Below, one piece after another: positions 32,500 to 40,443 of a DNA stretch of 41,108 nucleotides; position 1 is the first letter of the stretch, and every line of letters begins with the position of its first letter. The notes below the pieces were generated by a model. The model saw nothing but the letters and a program-made list of their open reading frames with translations. It did no database searches and was not told the origin of the DNA. The DNA is from Chryseosolibacter sp044507115 (GTDB taxonomy: Bacteria > Bacteroidota > Bacteroidia > Cytophagales > Cyclobacteriaceae), in contig JBIQJZ010000001.1 of assembly GCA_044507115.1 (NCBI GenBank), positions 1 through 41,108 on the forward strand, read 5' to 3'. The translations under genes were made by a program, and so were the position numbers.

Positions 32500-34192
32500 G
32501 AAAAACGAAGCAGTTAAATGGGCTGATTATCAAATCATAAGATAAGTTCTTATCAAGTTTCACATTAATCGTATTCCGCAGCATATCACGAACCTGCCAG
32601 CCCTTCGATTGGTCCATGCCCATGGCATCGACCGCCTCGGGCGGAATGCGCACGCTGATCTTCAACTCATGGTCGTTAAACCCGGCGACAATCAGAAGGC
32701 GTTCGTCGTTGTAATACCGGAGGAAGGCGTGGATGCGATGTGCTGATTCCTGGGGGCTCACGTGAGCACTAATGTCGAGGTAGTCACCCTGCGAGATAGC
32801 AGGACTCGCAGATACGTTGGCGAGAAGCACGGCGTGAAGGCGGCGCAACTCTCGCTGATCTTCGGACAGCTGCCCGCCATCAAATTGCCCTCCGTTCATC
32901 CACTTCTGATGCTCGGGGACTCCCCAGTAGTCAAAGATTGTTGTTCGTCCATCGTCACGTTGAAATCCGGCGGAGCCAACTGCGGATTCTCCTACCTCTT
33001 GCGCGAAATAGAGCATTGAGGCACCCCTGTCGATTGTTGTACTGACAACAAAGGCCGGGAAACCTCGCCACGGATTGCCGGCAAAATGAATTGATGCTAT
33101 GCGCTGTTCATCGTGATTCTCCATAAAACGAAGCATGTGGTGATCAATACCGGCAAGTTGATTTCGGACCGTAGAAATTCGCGTAGCCGTTTCGCTTCCT
33201 GTGACCAGGTTTCGCAGGGTATCGTACAGCAATACCTTGTCGTAAAGAAGATCGAACTTTCCGCGCTCCAGATAGTTCCGGTACTCGGCGGGGTCGTATG
33301 TTTCGGCGATGAACACTATGCCAGGACTCCGTTGCTTGACCTGCGGAATCACCCAGTTCCAAAATTCCACTGGGACCATCTCGGCCATATCACAGCGAAA
33401 ACCATTTACCTGCTTATCAGCCCAGAAGAAAAGAATATCACGCATCTTCTTCCATGTATCCGGCATGGGATCAAAGTACGTCGCGCGGCTATTCAAGATG
33501 TCGATTCCGTAGTTGAGTTTTACGGTTTCATACCACGATTCTGGACCTGGCGAGGCAGTAAACAGGTCATTGCCCGATGCACGGGCAGGACACTCTTCAA
33601 ATTTCCCGTCACGGGCCGGGTGTATAAGTTGATTAGCCGGATCTGCCGGCGGGACGAACGACTGGCCCGGGAGGTAGTAAAAGTTATTGTCGGGCCGAAA
33701 TGCCACCGAACGGTCGTCCATCTCGCCAAGGTCGGCGACACCTTCTGGTCGAACGTCCGACCGATACGTGCGCGCAACATGGTTGGGCACGAAATCGATA
33801 ATGACACCCATTCCGTGTTCGTGCGTGCGAGTCACCAGGTCTTCGAATTCGTGCATGCGGTTAGGGACTTCAATCGCCAGGTCGGGTGCCACGTCGTAGT
33901 AGTCCCGGATAGCGTACGGCGAGCCGGCCCGTCCCTTAACGATATCCGGGTCGTCAGGAGGTATTCCAAAGCTGGAATAATCAGATACAGTTGCGTGCTC
34001 GATGACGCCGGTGTACCAGATATGTGTGACCCCCAATTCCCGAATACCCACCAGCGCCTTCGCTGTAATGTCTTCAAACTTACCGACCCCGTTTTCAGCA
34101 ATAGTTCCGTAGGGGCGATTGGTGGCTGTCTTGTTTCCAAACAGCCGAAGCAGCATCTGATAGATCACCAACTTACGCGAGTTCGACTGCAT
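32483..34192 (-). CDS. GH13 alpha-amylase-family enzyme
   Basis: A 569-residue intracellular GH13 enzyme. Conserved regions are all intact: VIIDFVPNH (130-138), GFRCDMAEM with nucleophile Asp268, FIAETYD with acid/base Glu297, and FMENHDEQRI with Asp361. The N-terminus has no signal peptide when read from MQSNSRKLVIYQ; the longer frame adds 17 residues lying close to a terminator. The N-terminal WYTGVIEHAT block, in place of the usual YLPPIF-type segment, marks a distinct branch that I recall only from Bacteroidota-type genomes and cannot assign to a subfamily. It opens the GlgE operon. Activity could be hydrolysis, transglycosylation or a trehalose/maltose interconversion. Confidence 0.85.
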   Translation of the reverse strand: MQSNSRKLVIYQMLLRLFGNKTATNRPYGTIAENGVGKFEDITAKALVGIRELGVTHIWYTGVIEHATVSDYSSFGIPPDDPDIVKGRAGSPYAIRDYYDVAPDLAIEVPNRMHEFEDLVTRTHEHGMGVIIDFVPNHVARTYRSDVRPEGVADLGEMDDRSVAFRPDNNFYYLPGQSFVPPADPANQLIHPARDGKFEECPARASGNDLFTASPGPESWYETVKLNYGIDILNSRATYFDPMPDTWKKMRDILFFWADKQVNGFRCDMAEMVPVEFWNWVIPQVKQRSPGIVFIAETYDPAEYRNYLERGKFDLLYDKVLLYDTLRNLVTGSETATRISTVRNQLAGIDHHMLRFMENHDEQRIASIHFAGNPWRGFPAFVVSTTIDRGASMLYFAQEVGESAVGSAGFQRDDGRTTIFDYWGVPEHQKWMNGGQFDGGQLSEDQRELRRLHAVLLANVSASPAISQGDYLDISAHVSPQESAHRIHAFLRYYNDERLLIVAGFNDHELKISVRIPPEAVDAMGMDQSKGWQVRDMLRNTINVKLDKNLSYDLIISPFNCFVFRLSEC

Positions 34193-34214
34193 CGAATTTT
34201 GGGAAACGATGATT

Positions 34215-34247
34215 AAAAAAAATGGCAGCGGTGAAGCTGCCATTTTT
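34215..34247 (-). terminator. Strong Rho-independent terminator after the TMEM220-like gene
   Basis: A perfect 12-bp stem (arms 34218-34229 and 34236-34247, 6-base loop) with eight consecutive U on the minus strand. It closes the four-gene Gfo/Idh operon and isolates it from the glycogen locus that begins 26 nt further on. Confidence 0.9.
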
Positions 34248-34261
34248 CGTCGTTAAATTTC

Positions 34262-34639
34262 TTAGCTGTACGCCTTCCGCACCTTGCGGTACGATATCCA
34301 ATGCATCAGGAGTACAGCCACACATATCAGAAGACCGAGGAACTCCCGCGATTCTTCAATGTATGGGTACTGCATCTTTGCCAGATCGTCGAACAACAGC
34401 GACCTGTCATTTGACTTCAGCCAGTCGATCACGCCCGGGAAATACGTAATACTGTACCCCAGAAACAGGACCAGCAGCGCAAGAATCGCAACCGGATAGT
34501 AATACCGAAAGGCCGCCAGAATACAAGCTATTGCCATGATCCCGTAGATCAAAATCCAAAGTACCGGATCAGGGTCGTTGATTTGTACAAAGGCAAACAG
34601 CACGAAAAGCACCGCAAGCACGAGGTTCAGAACTTTCAT
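34262..34639 (-). CDS. TMEM220-like small membrane protein
   Basis: A 125-residue protein with four predicted membrane helices (about 3-18, 26-44, 49-67 and 100-117). The opening ...VLFVLFAFVQINDPDP, followed by WILIYG, is characteristic of the transmembrane protein 220 family, which is found in bacteria and animals and has no known function. It is the last gene of the operon, 33 nt after the cytochrome c gene, followed by a strong terminator. No redox or binding motif is visible. Confidence 0.8.
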   Translation of the reverse strand: MKVLNLVLAVLFVLFAFVQINDPDPVLWILIYGIMAIACILAAFRYYYPVAILALLVLFLGYSITYFPGVIDWLKSNDRSLLFDDLAKMQYPYIEESREFLGLLICVAVLLMHWISYRKVRKAYS

Positions 34640-34672
34640 AACTGTCTGTTAACGGATTGTAATCCTTGAAGA

Positions 34673-35113
34673 TTACAGATTCGGTTCTTCGCCGTCCAGT
34701 GAAAGTACGTACATCGCCATTTTCTCGGCATCTTCAGTAGACAGGTCAACGTGCGGAGTCATTGGGATCTCACCCCATACCCCACTTCCTCCATTCTTGA
34801 TTTTGTCGCCGAGGTAGACAACATTCTCCTTCGTGAACTCGTACTTTTTGGCAACATCCGTGTGAGAAGGGCCAATCAATTTGTTGGTCTGATGATGGCA
34901 GGTCTTGCAATCGCTCTGGTCGACCAACGCCTGACCTTGTGCAATAAGATCTTTCGGTGATGCCGCTTGTGCCTTCTTGCCTCCACTCTGCTCCGCAGTC
35001 TCGTACTCACCATATTCACCGTCTTTCGCGCTCTGCTCCTGCTTTCCACCACAGGATAGCAGCGTACAGGTAAACATTCCAACTACGGCAATCGATAACA
35101 GTAACTTTTTCAT
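34673..35113 (-). CDS. Lipoprotein c-type cytochrome (c551/c552-like)
   Basis: A 146-residue exported mono-haem cytochrome c. The signal peptide ends in the lipobox LLSC (Cys21), so the protein is membrane-anchored facing the periplasm. A charged linker (about 22-52) precedes the haem domain with CKTCH (69-73); the distal ligand is probably Met118 in GEIPMTP. The size and order match the small cytochromes c551/c552. It lies 13 nt after a sugar isomerase-like gene and 33 nt before a membrane protein gene, all one operon. It may take electrons from a sugar oxidation reaction, but no direct donor is identified. Confidence 0.9.
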   Translation of the reverse strand: MKKLLLSIAVVGMFTCTLLSCGGKQEQSAKDGEYGEYETAEQSGGKKAQAASPKDLIAQGQALVDQSDCKTCHHQTNKLIGPSHTDVAKKYEFTKENVVYLGDKIKNGGSGVWGEIPMTPHVDLSTEDAEKMAMYVLSLDGEEPNL

Positions 35114-35126
35114 TTCTCGTCTGATT

Positions 35127-36182
35127 TTAGATTATACCTAATACTCTCTTGTTAAATTTTTGATCCTTGCCCGCAGCGGCGAAGTCGTCGAACGCTTTTT
35201 CCGTTACGCGAATAATATGGTCTTTAATGAACGGCGCTCCCTCGGCCGCTCCTTGTTCGGGATGTTTAATGCAGCATTCCCACTCCAGCACCGCCCATCC
35301 GTTGAAGTCATATTGGGCAAGTTTGGAGAAGATCGACTGAAAATCAACCTGACCGTCACCAAGCGAGCGAAAACGTCCTGGCCGATTGATCCAGTCCTGG
35401 TATCCTCCGTACACTCCGGATCGCCCGGTGGGATTGAATTCGGCATCTTTGACGTGAAACATCTTGATAAACGAGTGGTAAATATCGATGTATTGGAGAT
35501 AGTCCAGTTGTTGAAGCACAAAGTGACTGGGATCGTACAGAAGATTGCAGCGTGGGTGTTTATTCGTTGCCTCCCAAAAGCGTTCAAAGGAAATGCCATC
35601 GTGGAGGTCTTCACCCGGATGGATTTCATAACACACATCAACGCCAGCTTTGTCGAACGCATTCAGAATTGGCAGCCAGCGCTTTGCAAGCTCCTTAAAC
35701 CCATCGTCCACCAATCCGGCAGGCCGCTGCGGCCACGGGTACACAGTGTGCCACATCAGCGCTCCCGAGAATGTACCATGTGCTTTGAGGCCAAGGTTCT
35801 TACTGGCTTTAGCCGCATTTTTCAACTGGTCAACGGCCCAGGCGGTGCGCTCCTTGGGTTTGCCGCGAAGTTTCTTCGGCGCGAATCCATCGAAGAGTTC
35901 ATTGTAAGCGGGATGAACAGCAACAAGCTGCCCCTGTAAGTGCGTTGATAACTCCGTCACCTGCAGTCCTGCAGATTCAATTGCCCCGCGCCAGTCGTCG
36001 CAATAATCCTTGCTCTCAGCAGCTTTCTGAAGGTCTATACAGCGCGGATCCCAGGTTGGCACCTGGACTCCGACATAACCCAATGACGCTGCCCACTTGG
36101 CAATGGTCTTAATGTCATCGAACGGCGCCTGATCGCCCATAAACTGCGCCAGGAATATTGCGGGACCTTTGAGTGTTTTCAT
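35127..36182 (-). CDS. Sugar phosphate isomerase/epimerase-family TIM barrel protein
   Basis: A 351-residue AP-endonuclease-2-like (xylose-isomerase-like) TIM barrel. Metal-binding residues are expected in CYEIHPGED (about 194-202), LLYDPSHF (about 221-228), MFHVKDAEF (about 247-255) and AVLEWECC near the end. There is no signal peptide. Members epimerise or isomerise sugars, or act on 3-keto sugars and inositol derivatives, so the substrate is open. The partner gene just upstream, 51 nt away, is a Gfo/Idh/MocA oxidoreductase. This pairing is common in operons for oxidised sugar catabolism, including the 3-keto-glycoside routes of Bacteroidota. Confidence 0.85.
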   Translation of the reverse strand: MKTLKGPAIFLAQFMGDQAPFDDIKTIAKWAASLGYVGVQVPTWDPRCIDLQKAAESKDYCDDWRGAIESAGLQVTELSTHLQGQLVAVHPAYNELFDGFAPKKLRGKPKERTAWAVDQLKNAAKASKNLGLKAHGTFSGALMWHTVYPWPQRPAGLVDDGFKELAKRWLPILNAFDKAGVDVCYEIHPGEDLHDGISFERFWEATNKHPRCNLLYDPSHFVLQQLDYLQYIDIYHSFIKMFHVKDAEFNPTGRSGVYGGYQDWINRPGRFRSLGDGQVDFQSIFSKLAQYDFNGWAVLEWECCIKHPEQGAAEGAPFIKDHIIRVTEKAFDDFAAAGKDQKFNKRVLGII

Positions 36183-36233
36183 GTGAGATGTGTTTTCTTG
36201 ATACTGAACTGTCTCCCAATTTGTGCCAGCATA

Positions 36234-37388
36234 TTATTTGATAACTGTCCACTTTCTGGTGGACTCAGAAGATTTTACAGCCGTCTTGACGAAATTCATC
36301 CCTCTCACGCCGTCTTCCACATCGGGAAAGTCGTATTTGGCCGAGTTGATTTTCTTACCAGGCTTGTAATCCCGCACAGCCTTTGAGAACGCACGGTAAA
36401 TATTCGCGAATGCTTCAAGATAACCTTCGGGGTGTCCGGCCGGAGTACGGGTGAAGGCTTTTGCCTGGTCGGACAGGTATGCCTGCCCAGCGCGCAGCAC
36501 TTCCATCGGCCTGTCAAGCCATTTTGCTACCAGCGTATTAGGATCGTGTTGCCGCCATTCAAGACCACCCTTCTCGCCGTATACACGTATGTACAGGTTG
36601 TTCTCCTCGCCGGCCGCAACCTGCGTAGCCATCAGAATCCCGGAGGCTCCATTGTCGAATTTGAGAAGCATCGATGCGTCATCGTCAATCTTGCGACCCT
36701 TCACTACTTTGTTAAGCATCGCGCATATCTCAGTGATCTTCGCTCCTGTGATATACTCCGCAAGATTTGCCGCGTGTGTGCCGATATCACCGATCGCACC
36801 GCCGAGTCCTGATTGTTTCGGATCTGTTCTCCACGACGCCTGCTGGTTGCCAGTGCCTTCCAACAGCGTTGATAGCCAACCCTGGGGATACTCGACATAG
36901 ACTTTGCGCACTTTTCCAATCTGCCCGGTCGCCACCATGTGTTTAGCGTGCTTGACAAGCGGATAGCCGGTGTAGGTATGCGTCAGCGCAAGAATGCGTC
37001 CCGTTTTCTCAACCGTCTTCTTTAATGACTTTGCTTCCTCCAGGGAGAAGGCAATTGGCTTCTCGACGATCACGTGGAAGCCATTCTCGAGCGCCATCTT
37101 CGCCGGTCCGTAGTGGACGTGGTTCGGGGTCACAATCGAAACGAAATCCATGCGCTGGTCGGCGGGCATATCTTTCTCCTTCGCGAACATTTCTTCATAG
37201 TTCTGGTACACTCTTTTCGGATCAAGGCTGAGTTCCGCTCCTGTTTGTTCGGATTCCCCCGGGATAATACTGAAGGCACCACAGACGATTTCAATTTCTC
37301 CATCTATGCCTGCAGCCTTCCGATGTACCGGCCCAATGAATGATGTAGGACCACCGCCTACCATACCCATGCGAAGTTTTCTTTTCAT
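36234..37388 (-). CDS. Gfo/Idh/MocA family NAD(P)-dependent oxidoreductase
   Basis: A 384-residue dehydrogenase acting on sugars or related polyols. The N-terminal Rossmann domain opens MKRKLRMGMVGGGPTSFIG (glycine-rich NAD(P) loop), and EKPIAFSLEEAKSL carries the family EKP motif with the catalytic Lys. The C-terminal alpha/beta domain follows. The frame extends 21 codons further upstream, but the ATG chosen puts the glycine loop in its usual place. No signal peptide is visible. It starts the operon that continues with the TIM barrel, cytochrome c and TMEM220-like genes, and lies 138 nt after xylA. The substrate is not predictable. Confidence 0.9.
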   Translation of the reverse strand: MKRKLRMGMVGGGPTSFIGPVHRKAAGIDGEIEIVCGAFSIIPGESEQTGAELSLDPKRVYQNYEEMFAKEKDMPADQRMDFVSIVTPNHVHYGPAKMALENGFHVIVEKPIAFSLEEAKSLKKTVEKTGRILALTHTYTGYPLVKHAKHMVATGQIGKVRKVYVEYPQGWLSTLLEGTGNQQASWRTDPKQSGLGGAIGDIGTHAANLAEYITGAKITEICAMLNKVVKGRKIDDDASMLLKFDNGASGILMATQVAAGEENNLYIRVYGEKGGLEWRQHDPNTLVAKWLDRPMEVLRAGQAYLSDQAKAFTRTPAGHPEGYLEAFANIYRAFSKAVRDYKPGKKINSAKYDFPDVEDGVRGMNFVKTAVKSSESTRKWTVIK

Positions 37389-37526
37389 CAGTTTTGGTTT
37401 TTGGTTGTGTAAAGCGATCTCCGCGCCGGGGATCGTTCTACGGTTGTTCAAGTTATTTGCTCGCGCCGCACTCCTTTGCCGGCGGTAAATTTATACGTAT
37501 CTGGAAATTAAACCCCATTCTTCAGC

Positions 37527-38855
37527 CTAAATAAATTTGCTGATAAGGTTTTCGAAGTACTCCTGACGACCGCTGCGCTGTTTCGGCTCACCGTTCTTCA
37601 ACGCCAGGGATGACAGCGTCTCGAGCGTCACCTTGCCTTGGGCGAACTGTTTGCCCTCACCACTATCGAAGCTGGCATACCGGTCTTTACGGAGTTTCAG
37701 ATACTCGCCGTCGTCAAGTACCGCCTGCGCTGCCAATAATCCGCGGGCGAAGGTGTCCATTCCGCCGATGTGCGCGTAGAAAATATCTTCCAGGTCGGTG
37801 GAGTTTCTGCGGGTCTTGGCATCGAAGTTCACCCCTCCGCTCTTGAACCCACCCGACTCGAGGATAACGAGCATAGCCTCGGTCAGCTCATAGATATTAT
37901 TCGGAAACTGATCGGTATCCCACCCGTTCTGGTAGTCGCCCCTGTTCGCGTCGATGCTACCAAGCAGACCCGCGTCGGCGGCAACCTGCAGCTCATGCTG
38001 AAATGTGTGCTGCGCCAGCGTTGCATGATTGACTTCAATGTTGAGCTGGAAGTCTTTCATAAGATCGAACTGACGCAAGAATGCGATACATGTTGCTGCA
38101 TCAAAATCGTACTGGTGCTTGCTGGGTTCCATCGGCTTCGGCTCGATAAAGAAAGTACCTTTAAAACCGTTTGCGCGGGCGTAGTCTCTCGCGGCATGCA
38201 GAAAACGCGCGAGGTTCTCCTGCTCACGTTTCATGTTCGTATTGAGAAGAGACATATATCCTTCGCGCCCACCCCAGAACACATAGTTCGCACCTCCCAG
38301 GGCGATTGTGGCATCAAGAGCGTTCTTGACCTGCGCACCGGCATAACAAACGACGTCGAAGTCGGGGTTGGTCGCCGCTCCATTCATATAGCGCGGATGC
38401 GAAAAAAGGTTTGCCGTTCCCCAGAGCAACTTCACGCCCGAAGCTTTTTGCTTCTTCTTCGCATAGTCGACAATCTTTTCAAGGCGCTGACCGGATTCTT
38501 TGAGGGTATCAGCCTCTTCGACAAGATCGTAGTCGTGAAAACAATAAAATGGTGCACCGATCTTCGTAATAAACTCGAAAGCCGCGTCCATCTTGTCGTA
38601 TGCCCGTTGCATGGGGTCACCGCTCAATGACCATGGAAAAACCTTGGTGCCCGGGCCAAATGGATCACCACCCGTTCCGCAGAACGTGTGCCAGTACGCG
38701 ATGGCAAAGCGGAAGTGCTCTTCCATCGTCTTCTTGCCAACCTTCTTCTTTGCGTCGTAGTACTTAAACGCCATTGGGTTGTCCGAGTCTTTTCCTTCGA
38801 ACTTGATCTGGCCGATACCCTTAAAATACTCCTTGTCGCCTAGTGTTAATCTCAT
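37527..38855 (-). CDS. xylA: Xylose isomerase
   Basis: Interconverts D-xylose and D-xylulose using divalent metal. The 442-residue form starting MRLTLGDKEYFKGIGQIKFEG is of the class II length. Active-site blocks are FYCFHDYDL (His/Asp), VKLLWGTANLFSHPRYMNGA, VFWGGREGYMSLLNT, FIEPKPMEPSKHQYD (metal Glu) and NHATLAQHTFQHEL. I chose the ATG at 38855 because it overlaps the xylB stop in an ATGA, indicating translational coupling; a longer start would overlap xylB by 31 nt. XylB precedes XylA, so both are expected from one message controlled in front of xylB. Confidence 0.96.
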   Translation of the reverse strand: MRLTLGDKEYFKGIGQIKFEGKDSDNPMAFKYYDAKKKVGKKTMEEHFRFAIAYWHTFCGTGGDPFGPGTKVFPWSLSGDPMQRAYDKMDAAFEFITKIGAPFYCFHDYDLVEEADTLKESGQRLEKIVDYAKKKQKASGVKLLWGTANLFSHPRYMNGAATNPDFDVVCYAGAQVKNALDATIALGGANYVFWGGREGYMSLLNTNMKREQENLARFLHAARDYARANGFKGTFFIEPKPMEPSKHQYDFDAATCIAFLRQFDLMKDFQLNIEVNHATLAQHTFQHELQVAADAGLLGSIDANRGDYQNGWDTDQFPNNIYELTEAMLVILESGGFKSGGVNFDAKTRRNSTDLEDIFYAHIGGMDTFARGLLAAQAVLDDGEYLKLRKDRYASFDSGEGKQFAQGKVTLETLSSLALKNGEPKQRSGRQEYFENLISKFI

Positions 38856-40348
38856 AAGATTTGATTGAGTTGTGTTTTCCATCGTGAGTATGCATCGAGG
38901 TACTGCTGCGAAAGCCGTTCATCCGGATCCTGCACACTGATTGTCTTTAATCCCTTGAAAGCCGTCTCGCGCGAGTCAAAAATTCCGGCGCCTATGCCTG
39001 CCCCAATGGCTGCACCGGTCGCGCCGTCAGTATTGTACAGTTCGAGCGGTGCCCCGATTGTGTTGACAAATGCTTCCCGGAAGACAGGACTCAGGAACAT
39101 GTTCGCATGACCTGCTCGCAGCAGGTTAGTCTCAAGTCCCATATCCTGCAAGACTTCAAATCCGAACTTGAGAGCGAAGACAATTCCTTCCTGTGCGGCG
39201 CGGAAGATGTGCGCCTGTGTGTGAAGATTGAAATCCAGTCCAAGTATGGAAGCGTCAAGCGTCCTGCTTTCGAGAACGCGTTCGGCGCCGTTGCCGAACG
39301 GAAGGACGGTAAGCCCCTCGGCGCCAATCGGGATACCGGCTGCCATGTTGTTCATGGTGTTGTAGTCAAAAGCCGCGCCGGCACCTTTCGTATTTTTTCG
39401 CAGCCAGCTATTGAGAATACCCGTACCGTTGACACAGAGCAAGACGCCATTTGATCTGCTTTCCGGCTGATTGTTCACGTGTATAAAAGTGTTGACACGT
39501 GATTTGATGTCAAAGGCATTCTTGTCCGTGACACTGTATATCACACCGGAAGTCCCGGCAGTCGCCGCGGTTTCTCCTGGTTTCAGGACGTTGAGTGAAA
39601 AAGCATTGTTGGGCTGGTCTCCGGCGCGATATGTAATGGCTGTACCCGCCTTCAGCCCAAGTTCCGATGCCGCGGACGCGCTCACCTTGCCCTGTATTCC
39701 GAACGCTGGTACAAGATCGGGAATCATTCGACGATCGAACCCATAGTGGTTAAGAAGCGTTTCGGAAATAGCCTGTGCCTGGTAGTCCCAGAAAATGCCT
39801 TCTGACAATCCCGTGTCCGTGGTGACAATGTCCCCCGATAGCCGCATGGCGATGTAATCGCCCGGAAGCATAAACTTGTGTATCCTGGCGAACGTCTCGG
39901 GTTCATTGTCCTTAACCCATTTTAGTTTCGACGCAGTAAAGTTCCCGGGCGAGTTCAGCAAATGCTCCAGACAATAACGTTCGCCTAATGCGGCGAGCGC
40001 AGACTGCCCAGTCGCAACCGCCCGGCTGTCGCACCAGATGATCGAGGGCCGCAATGCGTTTTGGTCTCGGTCAACAATCACTAGTCCATGCATCTGGTAC
40101 GAAATACCGATGGCCTTCACGTCTCCTGCGCTTGCCCCCGACTTCTTCAACGCGCTTTTGACACAAACTATCACATGCTGCCACCACAACGCGGGGTCTT
40201 GCTCCGCCCACCCGGGGTGTGGCGCCGCCATTTCCATCTCTTCATCTGGGGACTGGGCCACTGCTATGGACTGCCCGGAACCAGCATCTACTAACGATGC
40301 TTTTACAGAAGAGCTTCCGATATCCAGACCGAGCAAAAGTTGTCTCAT
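38852..40348 (-). CDS. xylB: Xylulokinase
   Basis: Phosphorylates D-xylulose to xylulose 5-phosphate, feeding the pentose phosphate pathway. The 498-residue FGGY-family kinase has LLGLDIGSSSVKASLVD (5-20), the sugar-binding ISYQMHGLVIVD, SIIWCDSRA and the C-terminal-domain ATAGTSGVIY and TDGATGAAIGAG segments. Length and order are normal. It is the first gene of xylBA, with a 4-nt overlap to xylA. The upstream 95 nt separate it from a divergent Nudix-type regulator and contain a quasi-palindrome. Confidence 0.96.
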   Translation of the reverse strand: MRQLLLGLDIGSSSVKASLVDAGSGQSIAVAQSPDEEMEMAAPHPGWAEQDPALWWQHVIVCVKSALKKSGASAGDVKAIGISYQMHGLVIVDRDQNALRPSIIWCDSRAVATGQSALAALGERYCLEHLLNSPGNFTASKLKWVKDNEPETFARIHKFMLPGDYIAMRLSGDIVTTDTGLSEGIFWDYQAQAISETLLNHYGFDRRMIPDLVPAFGIQGKVSASAASELGLKAGTAITYRAGDQPNNAFSLNVLKPGETAATAGTSGVIYSVTDKNAFDIKSRVNTFIHVNNQPESRSNGVLLCVNGTGILNSWLRKNTKGAGAAFDYNTMNNMAAGIPIGAEGLTVLPFGNGAERVLESRTLDASILGLDFNLHTQAHIFRAAQEGIVFALKFGFEVLQDMGLETNLLRAGHANMFLSPVFREAFVNTIGAPLELYNTDGATGAAIGAGIGAGIFDSRETAFKGLKTISVQDPDERLSQQYLDAYSRWKTQLNQIL

Positions 40349-40377
40349 AGCGACGAGTTTGTGACAATAGTATTCAA

Positions 40378-40394
40378 ATAGTCAATTTGACCAT
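40378..40394. promoter_or_regulatory. Candidate operator: 17-bp quasi-palindrome in the xylB-regulator gap
   Basis: ATAGTCAATTTGACCAT is symmetric around its central base except for one pair (A/C at the third position from each end). The core GTCAA-N-TTGAC (40381-40391) is perfect. It lies 30 nt upstream of the xylB start and 50 nt upstream of the divergent regulator gene, an apt place to control both. The assignment rests on position and symmetry alone. Confidence 0.5.
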
Positions 40395-40443
40395 AATTTA
40401 GACAATTTTTTTATACCTTCAACACCGGTAGTAAAGTTTGCCC

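Noticed and set aside
33113..34216. 367-residue open frame on the plus strand across the GH13 gene
   Set aside because: Antisense shadow of a gene with intact GH13 motifs; the translation lacks domain signatures, hydrophobic pattern or upstream signals.
35127..36182. A second xylose isomerase
   Set aside because: Same superfamily and near xylA, but length, motifs and pairing with a Gfo/Idh gene fit a sugar isomerase/epimerase-like protein rather than XylA.
37414..37435. Imperfect inverted repeat between xylA and the Gfo/Idh gene as a xylBA terminator
   Set aside because: The stem is short and has one mismatch, with no T tract at useful distance, and it lies near the Gfo/Idh start; too weak to call.
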